Made by a program: the position numbers and the translations under genes. This document shows, in pieces, positions 38,957 through 48,543 of a stretch of DNA of 64,000 nt. The notes beneath the pieces were generated by a model, which worked only from the letters and a program-made list of their open reading frames with translations, had not been told where the DNA came from and did no database searches. The first letter of the stretch is position 1. Each line of letters opens with the position of its first letter. Origin of the DNA: Caballeronia sp. TF1N1 (GTDB lineage: Bacteria > Pseudomonadota > Gammaproteobacteria > Burkholderiales > Burkholderiaceae); contig NZ_CP084628.1 in assembly GCF_022878925.1 (NCBI RefSeq), positions 682,001 through 746,000 of the forward strand, given 5' to 3'.

Positions 38957-40756
38957 TTAGATGTTGAGCGCGCGCTTGTTCACCGCAAGCGCCGCTTCCC
39001 GCATCACCTCCGACAGCGACGGATGCGGGTGCGAGATCATGCCGATGTCTTCCGACGCCGCCTTGAACTCCATCGCCACCACGGCTTCGGCAATCAGATC
39101 CGACGCGTTTGCCGAGACAATATGCACGCCGAGAATCTCGTCGGTTTTCGCATCGGCGATCACCTTGATGAAGCCGTCCGTTTCACCAATGCCCATCGCG
39201 CGGCCGTTGGCCATCATCGGGAACTGGCCGGCCTTGAACTCGCGGCCCTCGGCCTTCAGCGCCTGCTCGGTCTGACCGACCCATGCAATCTCCGGATGCG
39301 TGTAGATCACCCAAGGAATGAAGTTGTAATCGATGTGCGGCTTCTGACCGTTGATGATCTCCGCCACCAGCACGCCTTCGTCCTCGGCCTTGTGCGCAAG
39401 CATGGGGCCGCGCACGACGTCGCCGATGGCGTAGACGTTCGGCACCTTGGTCGCGCAATGGCCATCGACGGGGATGAAGCCGCGCTCATCGGCGGCGAGC
39501 CCGATCGAGTCGAGACCAAGATTGGCCGTATTCGGCACGCGGCCGATGGAGACGATCAGACGGTCCGCATCCAGCGTCGCCGCGTTGCCGTCCTTGTCCT
39601 TGTAAGACACGGAGACGCCCGCGTCGCTCGTCTTCACGCTGTCGATCTTCACGCCGAGGTGGATCGTCAATCCCTGTTTCTTGAATTGCTTGGCGGCTTC
39701 CTTTTGCAGCGCGGTGTCGGTCGAGCCTAGGAAGTCCGGCAGCGCTTCGAGTATGGTCACTTCCGCGCCGAGCCGCCGCCACACCGAACCGAGTTCCAGA
39801 CCGATCACGCCTGCGCCGATCACGGCGAGCTTTTTCGGCACGGAATCGAAGGCGAGCGCGCCTTCGTTGTCGGAGACGATGCGGTTATCCACGGGCACGT
39901 TCGGCAAATGACGCGCCTTCGAACCCGTCGCGATGATCACGTATTTCGCCGTATGGCTGCCGTCCTTGTCGCCGCCGCTCACTTCAATAGTGAAGTTGCC
40001 GCCAGCCTTGCCCGCGAGCTTGCCGTGGCCCTTGAGCCAGGTGATCTTGTTCTTGCGGAAAAGGAACTCGACGCCGCCCGTGATCTTCTCGACGATCGCT
40101 TCCTTGCGGCCGATCAGCTTCTTCAGATCCAAACTCACGTTCTCGACGTTCACGCCGTGATCGCCCAGATGCAGTCGCGCATTCTCGAATTCTTCCGACG
40201 ATGCGAGCAGCGCCTTCGACGGAATGCAGCCGACGTTCAAGCACGTGCCGCCGAGCTTCGGCTTGCCGGCCGGGTTGATCCACTCTTCGACGCACGCGAC
40301 CGAATAGCCGAGTTGCGCGGCGCGGATCGCGGCGATATAGCCGCCGGGACCGGAGCCGATCACGATGACGTCGTAATCGGCTTTCTCGCTGGATTCGGCT
40401 TGAGGCGCGGGCGCGGGCGCCGCGGCAGCGGCCGGTTGTTCGGCGGCGGGCTTTTCAGGCGCGGCGGCCGGCTTCTCGGCAGCCGGAGCCGGCGCGGGCG
40501 CTGCCGCGGCTTTTCCTTCCGTATCGATGGCGGCGAGGATTTCATCCGCGTGGACGATATCGCCTTCCTTCTTGAGAAGCTCGCCTAGCACACCGGACGA
40601 CGGCGCGGGAACTTCCAGCACGACTTTGTCGGTTTCCAGTTCGACGAGGATTTCGTCTTGCGTCACCGGGTCGCCCGCTTTCTTTTTCCAGGGCAACAGC
40701 GTTGCCTCGGTGACGGACTCGGAAAGCTGCGGAACCTTGACTTCAACCCTTGCCAT
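38957..40756 (-). CDS. lpdA: Dihydrolipoyl dehydrogenase (E3) with N-terminal OGDH-type lipoyl domain
   Basis: 599 aa. Residues 1-75 are a lipoyl domain (lipoyl Lys44 in [12 protein letters not shown]) followed by an Ala/Pro/Glu-rich linker (75-125). The E3 body has FAD motif [12 protein letters not shown], redox disulfide [13 protein letters not shown], the NAD-binding [19 protein letters not shown] and the C-terminal HPHPSLSE with the catalytic His. The lipoyl part ([19 protein letters not shown]) resembles the 2-oxoglutarate dehydrogenase E2 rather than the pyruvate dehydrogenase-type lipoyl domain usual for Burkholderiales E3. It stands alone, without sucAB or pdh genes. ATG 40756 has AAGGAGAATC. 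It could reoxidise AcoC, whose operon lacks an E3. Confidence 0.92.
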   Translation of the reverse strand: MARVEVKVPQLSESVTEATLLPWKKKAGDPVTQDEILVELETDKVVLEVPAPSSGVLGELLKKEGDIVHADEILAAIDTEGKAAAAPAPAPAAEKPAAAPEKPAAEQPAAAAAPAPAPQAESSEKADYDVIVIGSGPGGYIAAIRAAQLGYSVACVEEWINPAGKPKLGGTCLNVGCIPSKALLASSEEFENARLHLGDHGVNVENVSLDLKKLIGRKEAIVEKITGGVEFLFRKNKITWLKGHGKLAGKAGGNFTIEVSGGDKDGSHTAKYVIIATGSKARHLPNVPVDNRIVSDNEGALAFDSVPKKLAVIGAGVIGLELGSVWRRLGAEVTILEALPDFLGSTDTALQKEAAKQFKKQGLTIHLGVKIDSVKTSDAGVSVSYKDKDGNAATLDADRLIVSIGRVPNTANLGLDSIGLAADERGFIPVDGHCATKVPNVYAIGDVVRGPMLAHKAEDEGVLVAEIINGQKPHIDYNFIPWVIYTHPEIAWVGQTEQALKAEGREFKAGQFPMMANGRAMGIGETDGFIKVIADAKTDEILGVHIVSANASDLIAEAVVAMEFKAASEDIGMISHPHPSLSEVMREAALAVNKRALNI

Positions 40757-40824
40757 TCAGATTCTCCTTGTGAGCATGCTTGTGCGATGGAAACCGTGCG
40801 GCGGCGAAGGGCGGGGCGCTTGCC

Positions 40825-40857
40825 TCCGTTTGCATCTGTTTGCATCCGTTTTGTCCG
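40825..40857. repeat. Short 10-bp-period repeat upstream of lpdA
   Basis: TCCGTTTGCA, TCTGTTTGCA and TCCGTTTTGT follow each other at 10-base spacing in the divergent region between lpdA and the DUF2325 gene. It may be a phased regulatory site. Confidence 0.4.
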
Positions 40858-40930
40858 TCCCGGCCGCGCAGAAGCCACAGGATACGCCGTGTGCGGCACG
40901 CTCGCCGCACTGCCGCTTGCCGGACGGCCC

Positions 40931-40956
40931 TCGCTATATTCGGTGGTATATTGCGA
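40931..40956. promoter_or_regulatory. Mo-box (ModE operator) upstream of the DUF2325 gene
   Basis: TCGCTATAT, seven bases, then TATATTGCGA. The left half is identical to the ModE consensus half-site (A)TCGCTATAT(A) and the right half differs little from TATATAACGA, with the standard spacing. It lies 49 bases before the DUF2325 ATG and 175 bases from lpdA. The consensus is from memory of E. coli and Rhodobacter Mo-boxes. Confidence 0.7.
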
Positions 40957-41004
40957 AAACAGACGCGGACCGACCATTCCCGCCCGATCGAACATGAGGT
41001 GATC

Positions 41005-42336
41005 ATGCAGGCCCCTCCGTTTCCACTTGCCCGCCCGACTCGCATCGACATGCACGCGCACACGTCCGACGCATGTTGCGAGCCGCAGCCGCAACGAGTC
41101 GCGGCCGTGGCTGCCGACGCGCGCGGCGCGAGGAAGCGCGTGCGGCTCTCCGAGCTGGATTCGCATCTGCATTGCTCGATCATCGGTACTTGTCTCTCCA
41201 CCAACGAGTTGCGCAAGCTGGTGCCGAAGTTCACTAACCTGGACCGTCATCACGCGAGCGATCTCGACATTCACCACGCGGCGGTCGAACTGGCGATTGC
41301 GGGCGGCGCGGGCGCGAAGGCGCTCAACAAGGCGCTCGACGAACGTTATTCAGGCGCGCTCCGCCGTTTCGATGCCGCGCGCAGCAGCGACGCACTGCTC
41401 GACCTTTGGTCCGATGCGCTCAAGTCCGGCGACATCCCGCCCGCCTACTGGGCGCTGATGACGCACCCGCACGCGAATATCGAAGTGAGGCAGTCGGCGT
41501 TTGGCGAGCTGCACATGCTCTCGCATCTCGTGGGCGCGGCGAATCGCGCGGATATCCGGCGTCTCGTGGCGCTCGAAAAAGAGAACGCGGAGCTGCGCGA
41601 CAAGATCGAACGGCAGCAGGCGCGTCTGCTGGAAGTGAGCGGCGAGCGCGACGCGTCGCTGCGCCAGTTGAGCGAGTTGGCGGCGCAAGGCGAACGCAAG
41701 CCGGAAACGGACCCGAGCGAACTCGAGGAAGAAGTGCGACGCCTGCGCGAAAAGGCCGAGGAAGGCGAGCGCCGTCTCGCGCTGCATACGAGCCGTCGCG
41801 AAGCCGCGGAACGGCGCGCGCAGCAGGAAAAGGACGAAGCCGAGACGCTGCGCGCGCGGCTCGCCGAGGCACAAGCGCTATTGAAAGTCGTGCAGGCGGA
41901 ATGCGCGGCGCTGGAACGCGCGACGCTCGATAACGCCGAAGCGTCCGGCACGCGTCAGCGCGCCTTTGACTGGGTGAACGGCAAACGCATCGTCTATGTG
42001 GGCGGCAGACCGAACTCGAACGCCGTGTTGAAGTCGCTCGTCGAAACGGCAGGCGGCGCGCTCACCGTGCACGATGGCGGTATCGAGGATCGCAAGGGAT
42101 TGCTCGCCGCCGCGCTGCCGAACGCGGACGTGGTGCTGTTTCCGGTGGACTGCATCGACCATGATTCGATGAACACGTTGAAGCGCGTCTGCGACCGTCA
42201 CGGCGTGGACTACGCGCCGTTGCGCACGGCGAGCGTGGCGAGTTTCGTGGAATTCGTCGCGCGGCTGGATGTCGACGAGCGCGTGACCCGCACGAGCGCG
42301 CCGCCGCGTTCGGCGTTCTGCCTGCGCCACGGTTAG
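41005..42336 (+). CDS. DUF2325 coiled-coil protein of the Mo-box cluster
   Basis: 443 aa from ATG 41005 (GAGGTGATC ribosome site). The N-terminal third holds a conserved-looking LDSHLHCSIIGTCLSTNELRK motif with His and Cys that could bind metal. Residues about 185-315 are a long charged coiled coil (EKENAELRDKIERQQARL...). The C-terminal ~90 residues are DUF2325 (GKRIVYVGGRPNSNAVLKSL ... FPVDCIDHDSMNTLKRVCDRH). Function unknown. The upstream Mo-box and the convergent modE/nifQ genes (stop codons overlap by 4 bases) suggest a role tied to molybdenum, which is inference. Confidence 0.82.
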   Translation: MQAPPFPLARPTRIDMHAHTSDACCEPQPQRVAAVAADARGARKRVRLSELDSHLHCSIIGTCLSTNELRKLVPKFTNLDRHHASDLDIHHAAVELAIAGGAGAKALNKALDERYSGALRRFDAARSSDALLDLWSDALKSGDIPPAYWALMTHPHANIEVRQSAFGELHMLSHLVGAANRADIRRLVALEKENAELRDKIERQQARLLEVSGERDASLRQLSELAAQGERKPETDPSELEEEVRRLREKAEEGERRLALHTSRREAAERRAQQEKDEAETLRARLAEAQALLKVVQAECAALERATLDNAEASGTRQRAFDWVNGKRIVYVGGRPNSNAVLKSLVETAGGALTVHDGGIEDRKGLLAAALPNADVVLFPVDCIDHDSMNTLKRVCDRHGVDYAPLRTASVASFVEFVARLDVDERVTRTSAPPRSAFCLRHG

Positions 42337-42722
42337 GACTTGAGGAGCTTCGTCAGTGCGCCGATGTGTCCGGCGCACGCGGCGTGCGCTTCGGTTTCGA
42401 TATCGCGGTAAAGCTGCACGATGCGTTCGCCCACGGGCGTCAACACGCAGCCGCCGCCGCTCTGGCCGCCTTGCTCCGAGACGGTCGCGGGCGACTTCAG
42501 CGAGCGGTTCAATTCGTCGATGAGCAGCCACGCGCGCCGATACGACATGCCGAGACTACGCGCCGCCGCCGAGATCGAACCGTGTTCGCGCACGGCTTCG
42601 AGAAGCACCACTTTGCCCGGCCCGAGCGCGATTGCTTCACCTTTGCGGATGCGCATGCGAAAGCGCACTTCGACGGCTTCTTGGGCCGTCGCCGCAGGTT
42701 TCGTTTTGAGGGATGTGGCCAT
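42333..42722 (-). CDS. modE: ModE-type winged-helix regulator lacking the molybdate-binding domain
   Basis: 129 aa. The whole protein corresponds to the N-terminal DNA-binding half of Mod[50 protein letters not shown], then GGQSGGGCVLTPVGERIV. The C-terminal tandem TOBE (Mop) domains that bind molybdate in E. coli ModE are absent and no second part follows. It probably binds the Mo-boxes at 40931 and 43807. Without TOBE, molybdate sensing must come from a partner or from control of its amount. It follows nifQ by 35 bases and is the last gene of that operon. Confidence 0.88.
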   Translation of the reverse strand: MATSLKTKPAATAQEAVEVRFRMRIRKGEAIALGPGKVVLLEAVREHGSISAAARSLGMSYRRAWLLIDELNRSLKSPATVSEQGGQSGGGCVLTPVGERIVQLYRDIETEAHAACAGHIGALTKLLKS

Positions 42723-42757
42723 GCCCGAGAGAATACACGAACGAGACCCTCCGAACG

Positions 42758-43306
42758 CTACTGGCGAAACGGATAGCAGAAGCGGTAATCCTCGCAACCC
42801 GGACAGCCCGGCGCGCAGGTCGGCGCAACGCCGTTTGCGCTCGCCACCTCGTACGCGAGGAACTTCTTCCAGCGCATTTCGTCGACGTTGCGCGCGGCGA
42901 GCGCGGGGTAATGGCGTTCGAGCATGGCGCTGACATCGGCGCGGCCATCGAGTCCGAGATCGCGCCATAAATGGTCGGGACGCAGGCACGCCGTGGCGAT
43001 GATCATCGCGAGACAATGCGCGTCGTCGGGAGAATGTGTCAGCGTCACGTCATGGCGCATCAGAAGCGCATGAAGATCGTGTACGAAGACGCGGTGCGGC
43101 GTCCACGGCGGCGTATGATCGCCGTCGATCGTCTGCGTGAAATGGCGCGTGGTCAGGGCATCGAGTTCCGGCTTGTTAAGACCGAGCAGCAATACATCGC
43201 CGGCTTCCATGCGCGCGCCGATCAACCGCGCGAACAACACCGTATCGGGCACGGCTGCATGGGCCGCGCGAGCGAGAAGGGCGCGCGCCGCCGCGTTCAC
43301 GTTCAT
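42758..43306 (-). CDS. nifQ: NifQ-family protein (molybdenum donor)
   Basis: 182 aa. Recognised by LGLNKPELDALTTRHF, a central DDAHCLAMIIATACLRPDHLWRDLGL and the C-terminal MRWKKFLAYEVASANG... CAPGCPGCEDYRFC. The four Cys (164, 168, 171, 177) have spacing x3-x2-x5, one residue shorter in the first gap than the CX4CX2CX5C I recall for NifQ. NifQ carries a Mo-Fe-S cluster and supplies Mo for FeMo-cofactor in nitrogen fixers. No nif genes occur here. ATG 43306 overlaps the previous stop (ATGA), showing translational coupling to the molybdopterin-fold gene. Confidence 0.85.
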   Translation of the reverse strand: MNVNAAARALLARAAHAAVPDTVLFARLIGARMEAGDVLLLGLNKPELDALTTRHFTQTIDGDHTPPWTPHRVFVHDLHALLMRHDVTLTHSPDDAHCLAMIIATACLRPDHLWRDLGLDGRADVSAMLERHYPALAARNVDEMRWKKFLAYEVASANGVAPTCAPGCPGCEDYRFCYPFRQ

Positions 43307-43788
43307 GGCGAGTGGCCGCTGCCGAGCACGTGGGCATCCACGCGTACCAGCCGCTTCAGGTGGCGCGGCGCGTGCACCGTATCCGCGCCGGACACCAGCA
43401 CCGGCAGGCCATCTTCGACGCCGAGTTCGCGGTCCGCACACGCATACGCCACGATCACTTGCTCGCCCACGGGCGTGTTGAAAAGCTCATGCCAGGAAAA
43501 CGTCACTGCATAGCCATCGTGCGCATGCGCGAGAAACACGGTGCGCTTGAAATCCGTGCTGCCGGGACGGCGCACGCCAGCGGCGTCGAGCAGCACGCGC
43601 AACTGCACGCCCTGATATCGTTCCACTGGTCGAATATAACGTCCGGTCGAAAAGCAGACGAGATCGAAGGGAGCGATGCTCGCGCTCGCAAACTCGCGCA
43701 AGGCGGCGACATCGAGCACGAGCGGACGTTCGACCGCGCCGCCAATCTGAACGACAGGTGAAAGGCTGAGCGAATGCGCGTGATTCAT
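43303..43788 (-). CDS. Small molybdopterin-dependent oxidoreductase domain protein (sulfite-oxidase fold)
   Basis: 161 aa. It resembles the oxidoreductase-molybdopterin-binding domain: an initial QIGGAVERPLVLDVAALREF, a FDLVCFSTGRYIRPVERYQGV segment with Cys45 at the place of the Mo-ligand Cys in this fold, LRVLLDAAGV, then DGYAVTFSWHELF and DGLPVLVSGAD. It is shorter than complete sulfite-oxidase-type enzymes and has no signal peptide, so it is a minimal cytoplasmic version; a catalytic role is uncertain. It heads an operon with nifQ and modE, and a Mo-box-like site lies 19-44 bases upstream. The ribosome site before ATG 43788 is weak. Confidence 0.75.
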   Translation of the reverse strand: MNHAHSLSLSPVVQIGGAVERPLVLDVAALREFASASIAPFDLVCFSTGRYIRPVERYQGVQLRVLLDAAGVRRPGSTDFKRTVFLAHAHDGYAVTFSWHELFNTPVGEQVIVAYACADRELGVEDGLPVLVSGADTVHAPRHLKRLVRVDAHVLGSGHSP

Positions 43789-43806
43789 GGCGATGACCGG
43801 GCAGAT

Positions 43807-43832
43807 GCGATGTATCGCTGAATATATTACGG
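43807..43832. promoter_or_regulatory. Second Mo-box-like site, upstream of the molybdopterin-nifQ-modE operon
   Basis: CGATGTAT (43808-43815), seven bases, then TATATTACG (43823-43831): the half-site order and spacing of a Mo-box with two mismatches in the left half. It lies 19 bases before the first gene of the operon, a position suited to repression by ModE. Confidence 0.5.
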
Positions 43833-43923
43833 CAGATTGTACGATGCCATGCCTTTCGCGGCATGATGATCATGGATGCGGCATTATTCACAACTATCGT
43901 TTCCGGCCAACGGGAGAGCCTTC

Positions 43924-44841
43924 ATGAGTCGTCGTCCTGCGTGGATCGCGATTTTGGCGTTCGTCACCGCCGCATGCACTTCGGGCGGAGGCTCGGTCAG
44001 CGCGCCGCAGACGGTCCAGCTTTCCGGCTCGCCGAACGGCGTCGCGGTGCGCGCGTCGGATGGCGCGGTGTTCGTCACCGACGACAAGACCAACAGCATC
44101 GTGATGACCTCGAGTCTCGACGCTGCATCGCCCGACTTTTCGCTCTACGCGCGCATTCCCGCGCAGGAAGGCGAGCGCGGCGCGCTCAGTCAGATTGCGT
44201 TTGCGCCGAACGGACATCTGCTCGTCGAGCGCTTCGGCTTCGGCAAGAACAGCGCGGTGTTCGACATCGCCGCGAGCGGACAAGTGGCACTTGCCGCCGA
44301 TGCAAACCCGTCGCGACGCCGCCTCGGGCTCGTCGTGCTGGACAGCGGCACGTTTCTGTCGAGCTGGTTCGGCAAGGAAGGCGATGCGCCGTCGATGGGC
44401 GGCGTTAGCCTGATCACGCGTGGCGCGACGCCGGGCAGCGTGACCGAGCGCGATCTCGTCATCGGCCTGAAGAAGCCGGTGGGCCTCGCGGTCGTCGGCG
44501 ACACGCTGTTCATCAGCGATCAGGCGGCGAACCGCATCTTCAAGGTCGATCTGCAGGACGCGCGCACGGCGGGCGGCCCGGTGCAGGCCACCAATGTGTT
44601 CGCCACCGTCGATGCGCCCGATCTCATGGCCGCATCGCCCGATGGCACGCTCTACACGAAATGCGGCGCGCACGCGTTGTGCAGTGTGTCGAAGCGCGGT
44701 ACGGCGGCGGTCATCGCCAGCGACTTCGACGCGCCTCGCGGCGTGGCCGTCGATGTCGCGCGCAAGCGGCTGATCGCGGTGGATCGCGCGGGTGCGTCGT
44801 CGGGCAAGACGAGCGCGCTGCGCGTGTTGCCGATCAGATGA
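43924..44841 (+). CDS. Lipoprotein with NHL/SMP-30-like beta-propeller
   Basis: 305 aa. ATG 43924 has a GGGAGAG ribosome site and begins a lipoprotein signal (AFVTAACTSGG, lipobox TAAC). Repeated motifs such as SPNGVAVRASDGAVFVTDDKTN, QIAFAPNGHLLVERF, KKPVGLAVVGDTLFISDQAANRIFKVDL and APRGVAVDVARKRLIAVD are blades of a six-bladed NHL/SMP-30-type propeller. Enzymatic or binding role unknown. It is divergent from the molybdopterin operon, and the promoter region is short and shared, so the Mo-box at 43807 might also affect it. Confidence 0.78.
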   Translation: MSRRPAWIAILAFVTAACTSGGGSVSAPQTVQLSGSPNGVAVRASDGAVFVTDDKTNSIVMTSSLDAASPDFSLYARIPAQEGERGALSQIAFAPNGHLLVERFGFGKNSAVFDIAASGQVALAADANPSRRRLGLVVLDSGTFLSSWFGKEGDAPSMGGVSLITRGATPGSVTERDLVIGLKKPVGLAVVGDTLFISDQAANRIFKVDLQDARTAGGPVQATNVFATVDAPDLMAASPDGTLYTKCGAHALCSVSKRGTAAVIASDFDAPRGVAVDVARKRLIAVDRAGASSGKTSALRVLPIR

Positions 44842-44860
44842 GCGAGCCCAAGGTCGACCC

Positions 44861-44894
44861 AAAAAAAGAAGGCGACGCATTCGCCGCCTTCTTT
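44861..44894 (-). terminator. Terminator of the sugar ABC operon
   Basis: GAAGGCG (44868-44874) pairs with CGCCTTC (44885-44891); seven A at 44861-44867 give a U-tract on the minus strand after the binding-protein gene. On the plus strand TTTC follows, so it may work weakly for the propeller gene too. Confidence 0.8.
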
Positions 44895-44916
44895 CGCGCC
44901 TACGTCACGTCGAACC

Positions 44917-45867
44917 TCAACGCGGCGACGACCAGCCCTTGTAATTCGCCACGTTTTCGCGCGTGACGAGCGTCGACGGCATGAGGATCATCGTGCTGCT
45001 CGGCTTCTTGCCGTTCATCAAGTCGTAACCGACGCTCACCGCCTGCTGCGCCATCGACCACGGGTCCTGACTCGCGGAAGCCTGAATCTGCGTATCGGTC
45101 TTGAGCGCGTTTTCGATATCCGGCGCACCATCCACCGACGTGATCACGATATTGTTGCGACGCAGTTGCTTCGCCGCGAGATCGCTGCCGATGGCTTGCG
45201 GATCGTTGATCGCGAAGAGGCCGTCGAGCTTCGGAAACCGCGTGAGATAACCTTGCATCGCGTTCATGCCGCCTTCGCGCGAACCCTTCGCGTCCTGGTC
45301 GTCGGATAGCACCTTGATGCCCGGATTCTTCGCCAGTTCCGCCTTGCAACCCTTCACGCGATCCGTCACGGCCGAAACCTGCGGCCCGTTCTCGATCACC
45401 ACGTTGCCCTTGCCGTTGAGCTTCTTCGCGAGGAAATCGCACGCGAGTTCGCCCGCCTGCACGTTGTTGGTCTGCACGGTGGCGTCCGTTCCGGCAGCGG
45501 CCACGTCGACCGCGACCACCACGATGCCCGCCGCCTTCGCCTTCTTCACGGCGGGTTCGATCGCCTTCGGATCGACCGCGTTGAGCAGGATCATGTCGAC
45601 GTGCGCGGAGATGAAGTTGTCGATCTGCGTGAACTGCTTGTTCATGTCGTAATCCGACGATACCGCCGTGACCTTGACGCTCGGATTGATCTGCTTGGCC
45701 TTGGCTTCCGCGCCGCGCGAGATGGTCACGAAGTACGGATTGCCGAGCGAGCCGACCGTGATGCCGACCGACTTCAGTTGCTTGTCGGCGGCCTGCGCGG
45801 CGGGCAGCGCCGCGCAAAAACCGACTGCGAGTGCGACGCTGGCGAAAAGCTTGTTGTGTTTGCGCAT
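44917..45867 (-). CDS. Sugar ABC transporter periplasmic binding protein (RbsB-like)
   Basis: 316 aa from ATG 45867 with GGAGACAAC. A signal peptide (SVALAVGFCAALPAAQA) precedes a periplasmic-binding-protein type I fold: VGSLGNPYFVTISRGAEAKAK, NAVDPKAIEPAVKKAKAAGIVVVAVD, GLFAINDPQAIGS and ITSVDGAPD. It would capture a pentose or related sugar and hand it to the permease encoded upstream. It is the last gene of the operon ROK-ATPase-permease-binding protein. The exact sugar is not readable; no catabolic enzymes adjoin. Confidence 0.9.
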   Translation of the reverse strand: MRKHNKLFASVALAVGFCAALPAAQAADKQLKSVGITVGSLGNPYFVTISRGAEAKAKQINPSVKVTAVSSDYDMNKQFTQIDNFISAHVDMILLNAVDPKAIEPAVKKAKAAGIVVVAVDVAAAGTDATVQTNNVQAGELACDFLAKKLNGKGNVVIENGPQVSAVTDRVKGCKAELAKNPGIKVLSDDQDAKGSREGGMNAMQGYLTRFPKLDGLFAINDPQAIGSDLAAKQLRRNNIVITSVDGAPDIENALKTDTQIQASASQDPWSMAQQAVSVGYDLMNGKKPSSTMILMPSTLVTRENVANYKGWSSPR

Positions 45868-45947
45868 GTTGTTGTCTCCAGTGGGTCCATTCGAGTTGGA
45901 CGGGCGCAGGCGGACCTGCATGCGCCCGGTGTTTTCAAAGCGAAACT

Positions 45948-46964
45948 TCAGGTTCGGGCCGAACCGCGCTGGCGGTAACGGTCGAGCGCCACCGCGCCGA
46001 TGATGACGAGACCCTTGATGATGTACTGCCAGATATCCGACACGCCGAGCAGCACGAGTCCATTCGACAGCACGGCGATGATCAGCGCCCCGACCAGCGT
46101 CCCGACGATCGACCCCACGCCGCCCACGAAACTCGTGCCGCCGAGAATGACCGCGGCGATGGCATCGAGTTCATACGATTGGCCGAGTTGCAGACCGTTC
46201 GCCGCATAGAGCCGCGCCGCCGACATCACCGCGCCGAGACCGGCGAGCAGTCCCGACATCGCGTAGACGAAAAGCTGGATGCCCCACACCTTGATGCCCG
46301 AGAGCCGCGCCGCCTCCGGATTGCCGCCGACCGAATAGATGCGCAGGCCGAGCACCGTGCGGCGCAGAATGAACCACGAAATGGCGACGACCGCGAGCGC
46401 GATGATCACGAGCCACGGCACGCCGAGCACCGTGTCGTTGCCGATGAACGCGAACGACAGCTGCGGGTTGAAGATGGTCGTATCGTTACCGATGAGCCGC
46501 GCAATGCCGCGCACCGCCGTGAGCGAACCGAGCGTCACGATGAACGGCGGCAGTTTGAGCAGCGAGATCAGCAGCCCGTTGACCACGCCGAAGCCGAGAC
46601 CGACGGCAAGCGCGGCCGGAATGCCGAGCCAGCCGAGATGCGGCAGGTTCGACGCGAGCAGCGCGGTGACAGCCGCCGCGGACAGGATCGAGCCGACCGA
46701 CAAGTCGATGCCGCCCGTGAGAATGACGAAGGTCATGCCCGCCGCGAGCACGATGTTGATCGACGCCTGCTGCGTGACGATCGACATGTTCTGCAGGCTG
46801 AAGAAGCCATCGGTGACGATGCCGAAGCCGATGCACAGCAGAATCAGCACCGGCAACATGCCGGCGGTGCGCATCAGGACCTGCATGCGCTCGCGATGTT
46901 CGATGCGCGTCTGCCGTTCCGCCGCGCCTGGCCCGACGTTGTCCTGCTTGGTGGTGTTAGCCAT
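45948..46964 (-). CDS. Sugar ABC transporter permease (RbsC/XylH type)
   Basis: 338 aa from ATG 46964 (GGAGAGAGAC). About eight to ten membrane segments and the family motif GMTFVILTGGIDLSVGSILS, with EAA-type loop VYSVGGNPEAARLSGIKV and LGGTSFVGGVGSIVGTLVGA. It forms the membrane channel for the sugar bound by the neighbouring binding protein. Spacing to the flanking genes is 19 and 80 bases, consistent with one operon. Confidence 0.92.
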   Translation of the reverse strand: MANTTKQDNVGPGAAERQTRIEHRERMQVLMRTAGMLPVLILLCIGFGIVTDGFFSLQNMSIVTQQASINIVLAAGMTFVILTGGIDLSVGSILSAAAVTALLASNLPHLGWLGIPAALAVGLGFGVVNGLLISLLKLPPFIVTLGSLTAVRGIARLIGNDTTIFNPQLSFAFIGNDTVLGVPWLVIIALAVVAISWFILRRTVLGLRIYSVGGNPEAARLSGIKVWGIQLFVYAMSGLLAGLGAVMSAARLYAANGLQLGQSYELDAIAAVILGGTSFVGGVGSIVGTLVGALIIAVLSNGLVLLGVSDIWQYIIKGLVIIGAVALDRYRQRGSART

Positions 46965-46983
46965 GTCTCTCTCCAATGTGCTT

Positions 46984-48532
<1,549 letters not shown>

Positions 48533-48543
<11 letters not shown>

